This document shows positions 16,770 to 26,872 of a stretch of 36,059 nucleotides of DNA, piece by piece. This DNA comes from a bacterium UBP11_UBA4055 (GTDB taxonomy: Bacteria; UBA4055): NCBI GenBank assembly GCA_002382735.1, contig DFZN01000042.1, forward strand, positions 1 to 36,059. The letters are read 5' to 3'. The translations under genes and the position numbers were made by a program. Positions within the stretch are counted from its first letter, which is position 1. Every line of letters starts with the position of its first letter. The notes under the pieces were generated by a model. The model was not told the origin of the DNA. It did not search any database and saw nothing but the letters and a program-made list of their open reading frames with translations.

Positions 16770-18020
16770 TCAATCGATCTCGGCGTCCGCAGAACCGTCC
16801 CTGAATTTTATCTCGACCTGCTGGCCGTGAGATGTTGTTTTAACATCCGGAATTATCTTTGAAGTTTTTTTGTCTCTGACGATCGCATAGCCGCGGTTGA
16901 GAACAGATTCAGGATTGAGCGATCTGAGGATCCCATCAAAACCTTCGAGCCTCATGTTCTCTTTATTCATTTTCTGCAGAAAATAAGCATCAAAATTATC
17001 CTCGAGATTATCCAGGCCGACCGTATAGTTCCTGATAATATCCGCAGGCATCTTAAAAGCATGCGAATTCTCGATACCCCTTATTATCTCTTTCTGGTAG
17101 TTGAAGTAAGATACGACGAGATTATTTATTCTTGATTCGTACTGACCTATCTTGTGCAGCTCCTCGCTCATGTTCAGACTGACCAGTTCGGCGGCGTGAG
17201 AAGGCGTGGCCGCCCTGACATCCGCCACGAAATCAGAGATAGAAAAATCTATCTCGTGACCTACTGCGGATATCACCGGTAAGGCGGAATCCCAGATCGC
17301 CCTTGCCACGGACTCTTCGTTGAATGTCCAGAGGTCTTCGAGCGATCCGCCACCCCGGCCTATGATGATAACATCGGCAAGTTCAGGGTGGCTGTTAAAA
17401 TATCTGATGCCGTCAATAATCTCCGTTTCCGTGCCTTTTCCCTGAACTCTCGCATTAAACAGATTTATGTTCATGAAAGGCGATCTGGAACGGATCACTT
17501 TTTTGATATCCTGGAACGCCGCGCCTGTTTCCGCTGTCACGACACCAAGGTTCTTTACAAGTAGCGGCAGCTTTTTTTTATGCGCCTGACCGAAAAGCCC
17601 CTCTTCGAAAAGCTTCATCTTGAGAGCTTCGAACTGAGCCTGCAGATAACCTATGCCGGACAGTATCATCCGTTTTACATCTATCTGATATCTGCCTGCC
17701 GCTTCATAGACCGATACGCTGCCTTTGATCCTGATCTTCTGGCCGTTCTCAGGTGAAAAATCAAGTTTATCTCCCGTACTTCTCCACATTACGCAGCTGA
17801 TCACTGCCCTTTCGTCCTTCAGGCTGAAATAGTGATGTCCCGAGCTGTGCCTCTTGTAATTGGATATCTCACCTTCCACCCAGATATCGTCGAATTCAGG
17901 CTCCAGAACTCCTTTGATCCTGATCGAGAGTTCGTGTACGGAATAAACCGATTCTTCTGCCGCTTTAGGCTTCTTTTCTTCGGCTGGTTCTTCGGACAGA
18001 TATGAAAAAAGATCGCTCAT
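16770..18020 (-). CDS. xseA: Exodeoxyribonuclease VII large subunit
   Basis: 416 residues. An OB-fold nucleic-acid-binding domain occupies about residues 25-115 ('IWVEGEISNYKRHSSGHHYFSLKDERAVISCVMW'). The catalytic domain follows with 'LGVVTAETGAAFQDI', 'IIIGRGGGSLEDLWTFNEE' and 'VISAVGHEIDFSISDFVADVRAATPSHAAEL', all hallmarks of XseA. A coiled-coil region and 'LNPESVLNRGYAIV' close the protein. With XseB it degrades single-stranded DNA. It starts 6 bp after the sprA stop and is last in that operon. The small subunit gene xseB is not in the window; the convergent glycosyltransferase gene ends 5 bp past the stop. Confidence 0.96.
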   Translation of the reverse strand: MSDLFSYLSEEPAEEKKPKAAEESVYSVHELSIRIKGVLEPEFDDIWVEGEISNYKRHSSGHHYFSLKDERAVISCVMWRSTGDKLDFSPENGQKIRIKGSVSVYEAAGRYQIDVKRMILSGIGYLQAQFEALKMKLFEEGLFGQAHKKKLPLLVKNLGVVTAETGAAFQDIKKVIRSRSPFMNINLFNARVQGKGTETEIIDGIRYFNSHPELADVIIIGRGGGSLEDLWTFNEESVARAIWDSALPVISAVGHEIDFSISDFVADVRAATPSHAAELVSLNMSEELHKIGQYESRINNLVVSYFNYQKEIIRGIENSHAFKMPADIIRNYTVGLDNLEDNFDAYFLQKMNKENMRLEGFDGILRSLNPESVLNRGYAIVRDKKTSKIIPDVKTTSHGQQVEIKFRDGSADAEID

Positions 18021-18026
18021 TTACCC

Positions 18027-21000
18027 TCAGTTGCCCGTTATGCTAAGCATGGCTCTTAATTCGAATTTGTGGTTCGTGTTTATCACACTTCTCGCGTTAT
18101 AATTCTTTGTCTCGTTGTAATTATATGAATATGAAAGAGTTCCGTTTAACTTTCTTGATATCTTGTATGTTATGTCAGGCGTGATCGTAATGTTATCGGA
18201 CTTACTTCCGTCTTCTAGCCCCTCGTATTCTTTTGCTTCCAGATCGTATTTATGAGTGTCGTTCGAATTGTATGATACCGAAAGGCTGTAGTCTATGTCG
18301 TTATCCAGCCTTCTTCCGTTAAAAGGCCAGAAATCGAAAGGTACATCAAAACCGCCCTTCTGATTGTATCCTGCGGAAAATCTGAAATCCCTGGAATATT
18401 TCTTTTCCCCGGACTGGATCGACCTGTCATCTTCCGAATAAGTATAAGCTTCTTTCATATCGAAAGAATAATTGTAGCTTGCAGAGAAATTGAACCCGTT
18501 CTTCAGGTTCAGCCTGATGCCTGCCAGAGGAGTAAAACCTGTCGAGTAGCTGACAGATCTGATCTTCAGATCGGTGCCTGCGAGTTCAGGTATTCCTGTG
18601 AGGTACATTCCGGGTGAATCGCCTTCCACATACCACTGTGTTGATTCGGAACCTGTTTTAGAATGTGATATTGAAATACTGCTTATGCTTTCTTTTGCCT
18701 TCAACAATTCCTGAAGCCCGGATATAGTCACCGAATAGTTTGGGATAATGAACGGGCTTGCGCCGCTCTTACGGTGTTCCTCATCAGTGACCCACGGCCA
18801 GATAAATTTAGTTTCGCTGTCGCTTCCCGAGAAACCGTCGTTGTTGTTCTCCTTGTATGATCTTGAAAAATCGTATGAAATACCGTCAAGATTAAGATTT
18901 TTTGTCAATCCTAATTTCGTACTGCTTTTGACCGACCAGCTTCCGCTCCATCCCGATGAAGTATATTCGAGATCTTCCGGTCTGGTCGCCAAACCGAGAA
19001 TGAACGCGGCATTGGCCTGATCAAGAGATTTGATATCGGAAAATGAATTTTCTCTTCCCTGAGAATAAGACAGTGAAATATCCGACATATTAGTTTTTAG
19101 AAAATCAAGCACCGATCTCTTTTCAGAACCCGAAACTTTTGTTCTCTGAAATCTTCCCGCTACGGCATCCTTTTCATTTTCCTTTACAGGAGCCGCCGTT
19201 GAATCTTTAACATCTGTAACCTTTTTTTCGGGCAGGATTATTGTTAATCCGCTCTGAATATCCTCGATAATAGTTTTTACTTTCAGGCGTGAAGTCAGTT
19301 TTGAATCGTATCTGTTCTTTATATTGCTGCTAGGCATTGTGCTTGAAAGATTTGAAGTCCATGTATAGCCGGTGTTGAAGCTTACATCGTTCGTTAAATA
19401 TTTGTACATATTGAACTTGATGTTGTTCTTCAGTGAGTTGTCAAAACTGGAGAGTTCACCGAATTCGAGGCTGAAAAGATCACCGAGATCTCTGTCGTAG
19501 TCCGTGACTATTGATTCATTTCCCGAACTGTCCCTGACCGCGTCTTTATACATATCTGATCTCATCGTCAGAGCGTAGCTTGAATTAATGAACGGGAGAG
19601 GCGTCAGGCTTGTTGAAAAATTTCTCGTGAGCAAGAAGGATCTGCTTTCTGATTCGTTTAACTTTCTTGACAGTGATGCCGTCTCGGATTGCGATGTCTG
19701 TACTGAAAAATTGTAGCTGTTCGGGAAGAAGGCGAATTTAACACCGCTGATAGATTTAAAGAGGGACATATCCTTACTCCATCCAAACGGATTAATGCTG
19801 AACCATGAATCAGGCAGTGTCAGGGCATATCCGAGTGTATAATTATACGATTCCGTCTTTTGTGAAATGTAGCTCGGATTGGATGCTTCACTGAACGATG
19901 CGTTGCTTGTGAGGCTCAGATTATCGAGCGTATATTTTATATAAGGTCTATTTGACTTTGAATTCTTTCTTATCGAGAAATCGTAGGAATTCCTGGTCGT
20001 CTTTGTCCTGACAGAATCAGGAATGTTATTCTCGTCCACGAGAATATCTGTCGTTCCCTGGTATTTAGTGTAGGAGTCTGAATTGTTGTAGCTGTATCTC
20101 ACAGGAAGCGTAAGTCCCCACTTTTTGGGGGTCAGTTTATCAAGATTCATTGAAGCGTTAAAGTTCGTGTTTAAACTGTTTACACCTGTTCCTCTAGTTT
20201 CCTCGATCCTGTGGAACTCCTGATTCTGTTTTGCCATTTCTGCATCAACAGTCCCTATATCGGCCACCTTGACCCGGGTTTTTGCCCTCATGGCAGTACC
20301 GGGTTCCTTCATAACTTTTGCCATCCTGAGTTCATCCAGCCAGATCTCGGTATTAAGCTCCGTATTCCCCATATCAAGTATTCCTGCATTGAAAAACTTG
20401 ACCGACTGAAGCGTAGGATTCCCTCTGATCCCGATATACCTTTCAATGTTCTCATTTTTATATTCCGACATAAACAAAGAGTCAATACGGTGGCCTCCGT
20501 CAGACCTTGCGGTCTTAAGCCCTGTAAGATCGGACAGCTCAATTATCATCTGATTGTTCACATCATCGTTCTTCCATCCGTTTATAAGCTTTGACCGGTA
20601 TTCGTAGAAATTGACCGAATCTGTTCCGAACCTGTATATAAAATACATGTCTCTGTCGCTATCCCAGGTGGGGTCGTTTACAGACTTTCCCCCGTGAATA
20701 AACATCTTGATCTGTTCATAAAGCAGATAATTCTCTCCTTTAAACAGCTGTTTGGTAAGAAATGCATATCTTCCGTTCACGAATTCATCCTGAGTAAGGT
20801 AGGAGCTGAGTGATATATTCATTGAAAGCGACTGTTCCGGTTCAGGATAACCGTCATCGTTGAGCTTTTTTACTCCCGGAGGCGAATAATAGTCTTCTTT
20901 GTCTTCTTCGTTATTTATAGTTTTAGCCTCGATCTTGCCGACATTATCGCCTTTTGCGGCCCATTCGTTCCCGACAAGATCGAAATTGACGAAATCTATT

Positions 21001-24000
21001 CTAGTTGAAAATACTGTGTCAGTTGAATTGTTTACCCACAGCTTAATATATTTCATTCTCGAAAGATCCGGCTCGCCGTTAAGTACAGAAGTAAACTCCT
21101 CCAGCGGTATCCTGTACAGTGCGTAACCTGATTCATACTCCGTACTTACGATATACCGTTCGCCCATGCTCGGGCTCGATTTCAGGTCCAGAGTATATCT
21201 GTAAGCATTGACTATTCTGTCCAGGTTTCCGCCGCCGTCAAGGTCTTCCGAATCAAGCCTGCCGTTCTTCTCTGTCTTACAGAAATCCCAGTACTTGTCT
21301 ATCTGCGAATCCGGAGTGGGGTCTCCGTCAGACTCTATAGGATGGTTATCAAAAGAATAAAACTCATAGGGCTCTTTATCCCTCGGTGCATTCGGGTCAA
21401 AGATAAAGAGAGCGTTGAAATCACCGGTCCCCATAACTCCGTCAAGACCTGTATCCTCGTTGTCATCGCCAATATCGAGCACATTGTTCCCGTCCGCATC
21501 CTCAGTATTCAGCCGGCCGTCGGGTATAACATCTTCGCTTAATTCTCCAATATCGATGTTCAAAGTTATCTTTCTGTTTGATGAAGCGAGGAATTCAATA
21601 TATTTTACATCCCTCATATCCTGATAACTGGAATGAAGATATCTCATCACGCCTGCCCATGAATCTTCAGACTCAATGACGCCGCCAACAACTGCCTCGC
21701 TCGTTACTGTAGGTTTGAATACCATGCTCAGAGTGTTCACTTTATCGTTCCTCTGATCTGCGGGGATATCCCTGTATATCTGGTCTTTCGTGAACCTGTC
21801 TTCATCTTTCGGGTTATACCAGTAGAAAGCAAGAGTATCTGTTCCTGAATAAGTTTTTAAGTAATACTGAGAAGGTATTCCCAGTATGTCTGCTTCAGGT
21901 ATCAGGTTGTAGGATCCTGACGCCGCATAATCGTCCGGATATGAAGATTCTCTCCACGAGCCGTATGTTATTCCAAGGGATTTTTTTATTTTGCTGCTTT
22001 CAAAGTCGTCAATATAAGCGGCGCCCAGAGGGTTAGGGTTGGGGTATATCCTTGCTATTTCGCCTTCAAAAGATATCTCCGACTGTTCATCAGTTTCGAT
22101 CAGCGGAAGCCAGTCTGCAGCTCTTGTTAAGTACGGAAGATCGAATTTCGTCTCTCCGTTCAGGTCGAGAACAAGATTCCTTTTCGGCTCATAACCCACA
22201 TGGACGCGCTCCTCGTTAGTCTCCTCGGAGAGATAAAGAACTGTCGCTCCTATGTAAGAATTCTCCCCGAAACTGTACTCGAGTCTGTTTCCCAAAAGCA
22301 GTTTCTGGTCCATCTGGAATATCGTGGCCGATTCATAGAGAATGTCAATATCAGCCGTCAGGTATCTTTCGTTTATTATGGAAAGCTGCCCCGAATTATA
22401 ATTGATTATATAATCTACATCTTTCTTGAGCGTCGTCGCGCCTGACCTGACCACTTCAGACCCTTCGATCACATTGAACCCGAGATCATAAGTGCTTGAT
22501 TTGCTGGAGAACTCGAATTTGAGCTCATAATTAGAACCGGTGTATGAGTAATTATCATATATTTCAGGGTCAGAAAAAAGACTGTCAACCATCACCTCGT
22601 CATAGTGATCGTATGCGGTGCTGTTGAGGTCGGGATCGAAAGGACGCTGGTTGGGGAAAATGAATTCCCCGAATGCAGAATTTAAAAATATCACATCAAC
22701 TTCATCCAGAACCTCGGTCTTATTTACATCATACCAGTAAAGATACGGCTTAGCCTGTCCCTGCTCATCATACTCTTCCGTACTCACGCCGCCCGATGCA
22801 TTTTTCCTTATCGTAAGCTTGAAACCGTCTCTCGGAATATCCACGCCTCCCGGATTATAAACATTCTTCCATTCCAGATCGTCCCAGGGATCAGTCGGAT
22901 TCTGACCGTATTTCGCCAGTATCTTCAGCTTGAGTTTCGTATTGTCGGCATTCGAACTTCCGACTGAATCGGTCTCGTTAGTAACCACATTCTGCTTTAC
23001 ATATCTGACAGCAAGTATATCTGAACCGGACAGGTACAGAGACCTCAGTCTTATATAACCGAGCTCATTGTTGATCTCGTACTGATCCTCTTCCACAAGT
23101 TTGACATACAGATTTTCCTCATATTTTACGCTGTCGATAAAATCAACATAAATATCCGCCTGAGCCTGACTTCCGGATTCCCTTCTCGTCACATAAAGCT
23201 GAAGTGAGTAGTTCTTGATCTTATACAATGGTGCCTGGATAGGAAGATGTTCCTTCAATCTTCTGTAATTTTCCTCGGTCGCCATGTTCTCTTTATACAT
23301 ATCTTCGAGGAAAAAATATTTGTATCTTGTGAAATCTCTGGCGTTGACAGTTTTTTCCTGCTTCTTGATCCCGCCTTTAACTTCTATCTGGTTCTTTTTG
23401 CCCTTTTCGAAGGACATTATTGATGTGGATTTAAGCTTTCCGAGTTTCGTTTGAGCTTTAAGTCCGAAGAGACCGTTGTTTACTCCGCTGAAACTCACAT
23501 ATTTAGTTCCCGGCAGGCTCAATCCTATATTACCGGCTTCAAGTTTCTGTATTATCTCGTCGCTTTCGCCCGTGTAAGTGATCTTAAGCGAATTCTCAAA
23601 ATCAAAGGATTCCGTGTTCTGCGCAATATCCACATCGACTTTAGTACCTACTTTACCTCTGATCGAGATATTCTGGGTCTGGTCCAGAGTAAAATCAAAA
23701 CTTTCGTTCTCGGCGTTAGCGGCATCTGTATAACTTTTCTGCCCGGTAATGCTTATTGAAAGAGAACCTTTTACTCTCAGACCTATATTGCTGCCTCCGA
23801 AAACCCTGTGGAAAGTCCTGGATTTGATCTTGAAGGGAATGTCTAACGCGATCTCGTTGCCGACCAACAATGTTGTGGACTCAATACCCAGATTCTTTAA
23901 AACCGAAGCCAGCCATAAATTACGGTCTTCATGTTTTAGCTTTGCAGATATATAGTCCGAAATATTCATGATCCTGGATGGTTTTATGTCCTGATCGTAT

Positions 24001-24248
24001 ATTCTCTCATAAATGATCGCAAACCTGTATTCCGAGTCAAATTCCACACCGGTTCTGTAGGCCAGCGGATCGGCGTTCAAAAGGACTGAATCTTTTGAGA
24101 ACAGGGTCAGATAGTTCGATCTAGTTTCGGTAAAAATATCCGCAGTTCCTGAAAAATGAGCTTTTACGGGAAAAGAAACTGCAGACATCTTTGTAAAAAA
24201 GGACACCGCCAGTACCAGAAGTATTATCTTATGCCTTCCTATTCTCAA
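18027..24248 (-). CDS. sprA: SprA, type IX secretion outer-membrane channel
   Basis: 2073 residues, somewhat shorter than Bacteroidia SprA (about 2300-2500). The start is TTG at 24248, inside the TTGA overlap with the TPR gene, and it gives a signal peptide (residues 5-30, HKIILLVLAVSFFTKMSAVSFPVKA). SprA features include 'GAAYIDDFESSK..LGITYGSW' (about residues 730-760), Asp/Asn-rich loops 'LNTEDADGNNVLDIGDDNEDTGLDG' (about 905-935) that look calcium-binding, and a long C-terminal part of alternating aromatic/polar strands for a very large beta-barrel. Known SprA forms the channel through which T9SS cargo crosses the outer membrane; the four sorting-domain proteins in this window are plausible clients. 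It sits between the TPR and xseA genes. Confidence 0.93.
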   Translation of the reverse strand: MRIGRHKIILLVLAVSFFTKMSAVSFPVKAHFSGTADIFTETRSNYLTLFSKDSVLLNADPLAYRTGVEFDSEYRFAIIYERIYDQDIKPSRIMNISDYISAKLKHEDRNLWLASVLKNLGIESTTLLVGNEIALDIPFKIKSRTFHRVFGGSNIGLRVKGSLSISITGQKSYTDAANAENESFDFTLDQTQNISIRGKVGTKVDVDIAQNTESFDFENSLKITYTGESDEIIQKLEAGNIGLSLPGTKYVSFSGVNNGLFGLKAQTKLGKLKSTSIMSFEKGKKNQIEVKGGIKKQEKTVNARDFTRYKYFFLEDMYKENMATEENYRRLKEHLPIQAPLYKIKNYSLQLYVTRRESGSQAQADIYVDFIDSVKYEENLYVKLVEEDQYEINNELGYIRLRSLYLSGSDILAVRYVKQNVVTNETDSVGSSNADNTKLKLKILAKYGQNPTDPWDDLEWKNVYNPGGVDIPRDGFKLTIRKNASGGVSTEEYDEQGQAKPYLYWYDVNKTEVLDEVDVIFLNSAFGEFIFPNQRPFDPDLNSTAYDHYDEVMVDSLFSDPEIYDNYSYTGSNYELKFEFSSKSSTYDLGFNVIEGSEVVRSGATTLKKDVDYIINYNSGQLSIINERYLTADIDILYESATIFQMDQKLLLGNRLEYSFGENSYIGATVLYLSEETNEERVHVGYEPKRNLVLDLNGETKFDLPYLTRAADWLPLIETDEQSEISFEGEIARIYPNPNPLGAAYIDDFESSKIKKSLGITYGSWRESSYPDDYAASGSYNLIPEADILGIPSQYYLKTYSGTDTLAFYWYNPKDEDRFTKDQIYRDIPADQRNDKVNTLSMVFKPTVTSEAVVGGVIESEDSWAGVMRYLHSSYQDMRDVKYIEFLASSNRKITLNIDIGELSEDVIPDGRLNTEDADGNNVLDIGDDNEDTGLDGVMGTGDFNALFIFDPNAPRDKEPYEFYSFDNHPIESDGDPTPDSQIDKYWDFCKTEKNGRLDSEDLDGGGNLDRIVNAYRYTLDLKSSPSMGERYIVSTEYESGYALYRIPLEEFTSVLNGEPDLSRMKYIKLWVNNSTDTVFSTRIDFVNFDLVGNEWAAKGDNVGKIEAKTINNEEDKEDYYSPPGVKKLNDDGYPEPEQSLSMNISLSSYLTQDEFVNGRYAFLTKQLFKGENYLLYEQIKMFIHGGKSVNDPTWDSDRDMYFIYRFGTDSVNFYEYRSKLINGWKNDDVNNQMIIELSDLTGLKTARSDGGHRIDSLFMSEYKNENIERYIGIRGNPTLQSVKFFNAGILDMGNTELNTEIWLDELRMAKVMKEPGTAMRAKTRVKVADIGTVDAEMAKQNQEFHRIEETRGTGVNSLNTNFNASMNLDKLTPKKWGLTLPVRYSYNNSDSYTKYQGTTDILVDENNIPDSVRTKTTRNSYDFSIRKNSKSNRPYIKYTLDNLSLTSNASFSEASNPSYISQKTESYNYTLGYALTLPDSWFSINPFGWSKDMSLFKSISGVKFAFFPNSYNFSVQTSQSETASLSRKLNESESRSFLLTRNFSTSLTPLPFINSSYALTMRSDMYKDAVRDSSGNESIVTDYDRDLGDLFSLEFGELSSFDNSLKNNIKFNMYKYLTNDVSFNTGYTWTSNLSSTMPSSNIKNRYDSKLTSRLKVKTIIEDIQSGLTIILPEKKVTDVKDSTAAPVKENEKDAVAGRFQRTKVSGSEKRSVLDFLKTNMSDISLSYSQGRENSFSDIKSLDQANAAFILGLATRPEDLEYTSSGWSGSWSVKSSTKLGLTKNLNLDGISYDFSRSYKENNNDGFSGSDSETKFIWPWVTDEEHRKSGASPFIIPNYSVTISGLQELLKAKESISSISISHSKTGSESTQWYVEGDSPGMYLTGIPELAGTDLKIRSVSYSTGFTPLAGIRLNLKNGFNFSASYNYSFDMKEAYTYSEDDRSIQSGEKKYSRDFRFSAGYNQKGGFDVPFDFWPFNGRRLDNDIDYSLSVSYNSNDTHKYDLEAKEYEGLEDGSKSDNITITPDITYKISRKLNGTLSYSYNYNETKNYNARSVINTNHKFELRAMLSITGN

Positions 24249-26080
24249 GACGGGTCTCTCTCCCTGATTATTTCTCTTATCTCAGCTTTTATTTCCTCAC
24301 CTGCTCCGCTTTTCAGGATCGAAAGAAGAACGGGCTTCATTTCATCAGCATTACCGCTCTTTTTTGCGTATGCAGTTATCAGCCTGGCGAAATTATTGTC
24401 CATCATGCCTGAATCCGCTATTTTTACCGACAGCTCAAGAAGTTCTTTGTGCATCCCGTTGAGCTCAAGATATTTAAACAAGGTTTCCATCATAAGAAGC
24501 TTTTTCTGAAGATCGGTCTGATCTTCATATCTGAATTCAATGACACCCGTATCAGCGGTACTGTCCATATTTTTGGAGAGTGTCTTCAGATATTTCCTCA
24601 AAAACTCATCATCGTCACCTATTACGGAAATATCCTTTCTTATCCTGATCAGATCGTTATCCCTGTCTGAAGGAAAATTATCCGTGATCAGCACTTCAGA
24701 TAATTCAGTGAACTTTTCCCTGTCCTCGAGAAAAAGATGTATTACAGCTTCGAGATATTTGAATTCCGTGAATATAAGAGGATCGAATACATCGGCGATA
24801 TTTTCCTCAAATACTTTAGCGGCCGATCTTTTAGCTGCCTGATGATCACCTTTGGATATCAGAAGCAACAGATAATCTCTCCAATATCTGCCCTGCGCCC
24901 TTTCTGATTTGAGATTCTCTTTGTATAATTTGACGGCTTCGTCAGCTTTACCAAGCCTGTTGTGATACAGTTCTGCCAGCATCAGTTCGGAATTTTTGAT
25001 CCCGCTTTCTTTGATGATCTTCTCTGCACCCGCATAGTCTGAAGACCCTATAAGGCTTGAAATAAACATCATCGTCACATTTTCGCCTGTCTCTCTGCCT
25101 GAAGTATCATGATAAAGTCTGAAAAAATATGATGCTTTCTCGTAATTCTTTTCTCTGTAGAGCTTAACCGCGAATTCTTTGATCAGAACATCTGAAGACT
25201 TGTCTCTGCTTGTATTCCTAAGTGTTTCATAGGCCTTATCATACTCACCTGAACTAAAATAAAGCTCAGACAGGATACTGCCTGCCTCCGTTGTCCCTGA
25301 AGCATACATGTTCTCGGCCGAATACAGAATGGAATCTCTGAACTGATCTACTTCGTATAGCCTGAACAACTCTGCTCTCGGATTGAAAGTACTCGAAAGA
25401 GCGGTTTTTTTATCTTTTGACATATCTGAAACCGCCGATTTTATCAGCTCCTCTGTGAATTTATTTATTTTTCCAAGCGAATAATTTATCGTAAAGAGTT
25501 CGAAGGAATAAGCATTCCCGTCTTTTTCGATATTTCTGAGTTCACGGAATATTTTTTCCGCTTCGGTGTAATATCCTGATCTTAAATAAACAGAAGCTTT
25601 TATCCCGGAAATCGTCTTGTTTGGTCCTGCCGAAGCATCAATTACCGCAAATATCTCCTGGCCCGATGCAGGTCTTTCAGTCCTGAAATACAACTCAGCA
25701 ATATAACCCATGATCTCTAAAGGCAATGTATCGGTTTCTTTAACACTGCCCTTTTTGTCTGAGGCTAACGGATATTTTTTCGCCAGTCCTTTCAGCGTGA
25801 CCTCGCATTCCTTGATCTTTTTGTTCTTAATGCTCAGATCGACATAACCGGCCAGGACCCGTCTGTCTGAATCGTGCTTCCTGATCAGCTGACTGTACGC
25901 GAGATATGCGGAGTTTATGTCGCCTCTTTTTTCTACAGCTTCGGCGTAAGAGAGCTGTCTTTCAAGTATGCGGTCCTGATAATCCGGGCCGGTGCCCGGT
26001 ACTTTTGCCGTTCTCTGTTGTGCGATAAGAAAATTAATCGACAGCAGACAGGAAATTATTATAAATTCAGTTAACTTCAA
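24245..26080 (-). CDS. TPR-rich secreted/periplasmic protein coupled to sprA
   Basis: 611 residues. TTG start at 26080 (AGGTACAGG upstream); N-terminal signal peptide residues 1-20 (KLTEFIIISCLLSINFLIAQ). The rest is helical with many TPR-like pairs, such as 'DINSAYLAYSQLIRKHDSDRRVLAGYVDL', 'GYYTEAEKIFREL', 'GEYDKAYETLRNT', 'KNYEKASYFFRLYHD' and 'GKADEAVKLYKENL'. No enzymatic motif is visible. Its stop TGA overlaps the TTG start of sprA by 4 nt (TTGA), so the two are translationally coupled. A periplasmic or outer-membrane assembly or partner role for SprA is an inference from this coupling. The gap to the upstream permease gene is 48 bp. Confidence 0.8.
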   Translation of the reverse strand: MKLTEFIIISCLLSINFLIAQQRTAKVPGTGPDYQDRILERQLSYAEAVEKRGDINSAYLAYSQLIRKHDSDRRVLAGYVDLSIKNKKIKECEVTLKGLAKKYPLASDKKGSVKETDTLPLEIMGYIAELYFRTERPASGQEIFAVIDASAGPNKTISGIKASVYLRSGYYTEAEKIFRELRNIEKDGNAYSFELFTINYSLGKINKFTEELIKSAVSDMSKDKKTALSSTFNPRAELFRLYEVDQFRDSILYSAENMYASGTTEAGSILSELYFSSGEYDKAYETLRNTSRDKSSDVLIKEFAVKLYREKNYEKASYFFRLYHDTSGRETGENVTMMFISSLIGSSDYAGAEKIIKESGIKNSELMLAELYHNRLGKADEAVKLYKENLKSERAQGRYWRDYLLLLISKGDHQAAKRSAAKVFEENIADVFDPLIFTEFKYLEAVIHLFLEDREKFTELSEVLITDNFPSDRDNDLIRIRKDISVIGDDDEFLRKYLKTLSKNMDSTADTGVIEFRYEDQTDLQKKLLMMETLFKYLELNGMHKELLELSVKIADSGMMDNNFARLITAYAKKSGNADEMKPVLLSILKSGAGEEIKAEIREIIRERDPS

Positions 26081-26128
26081 CCTGTACCTTCGGTAAATTT
26101 GTAATAAACTAAAAAGGTTCGTGTTTGT

Positions 26129-26869
26129 TCAAATCAGGCCCTCAGAAAGTTTATTTTCCGCACTGTTCAGTAAATATCTCGCTATGACCATAAAAATAAA
26201 AACCGATATGAGGAATAATATAAATTCGATGTTGGGGTAATCGATCCGAAATCCGGTCAGATAGTCATAATATTTCTTGAAGCTGACCAACAGGAAAAAA
26301 TAAAACGCCGTTACGATCAAAGTGACTGCAAGCATGTATATCAGCATCGTTTTCACATCAGGCTCGTAATTACAGGAACCGCCGAACCGGCTGAACGCAA
26401 AATAAACGGTAAATGATGAAAGTCCCGAAAAAAGAAAAAGAAATGAGGCGGTAATGAATATTAAGAATCTGTAGTCCGGAAAAATGTCATGGCCGGCGGC
26501 GAATATAACGACGAGTATGTAAGAAAAACTCATGATAGCGGATAATATCATGCAGAACAGAGCCTTGCTTCTGACCATTATTGATTCTCCGTTCGGCAAC
26601 AGTTTTGAAAGCATCGACGACTGTTTTTCTGAAGTGACTGAAAATGCAGCCGTCATAATGTTCACTAATACTGCCGGAAATATCATAAACATCACATGCT
26701 GCCGGAAATATTTGAAATAGTACGCATAACTGATATCTGATGCCGGAATGACCGAAACTGATCTTGATATCACCGTGATGCCTATGAATATTGTGAAAAC
26801 CACAATCGTCAGAACAGTTCTGTCCCTGAAAAATATCCTGAATTCTTTAATAAGCCCGTTAATCATCAT
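26129..26869 (-). CDS. ABC-2-type permease
   Basis: 246 residues with six hydrophobic segments. 'FRIFFRDRTVLTIVVF' at the N-terminus and 'FSVTSEKQSSMLSKLLPNGESIMVRSKALFCMI' (the E-K..G/S.L..L..P....I...K block) are typical of ABC-2 or CcmB-like exporter permeases. The gene follows the ATPase gene by 3 bp, so the two form one transporter. The substrate is unknown. It starts with ATG-ATG; either could be used. Confidence 0.8.
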   Translation of the reverse strand: MMINGLIKEFRIFFRDRTVLTIVVFTIFIGITVISRSVSVIPASDISYAYYFKYFRQHVMFMIFPAVLVNIMTAAFSVTSEKQSSMLSKLLPNGESIMVRSKALFCMILSAIMSFSYILVVIFAAGHDIFPDYRFLIFITASFLFLFSGLSSFTVYFAFSRFGGSCNYEPDVKTMLIYMLAVTLIVTAFYFFLLVSFKKYYDYLTGFRIDYPNIEFILFLISVFIFMVIARYLLNSAENKLSEGLI

Positions 26870-26872
26870 GTC

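Noticed and set aside
16750..16771. Direct repeat gcctgat around aaaata at the convergent stops of the GT2 and xseA genes
   Set aside because: It is only 7 bp, direct and not inverted, and forms no stable hairpin, so it is not a terminator.
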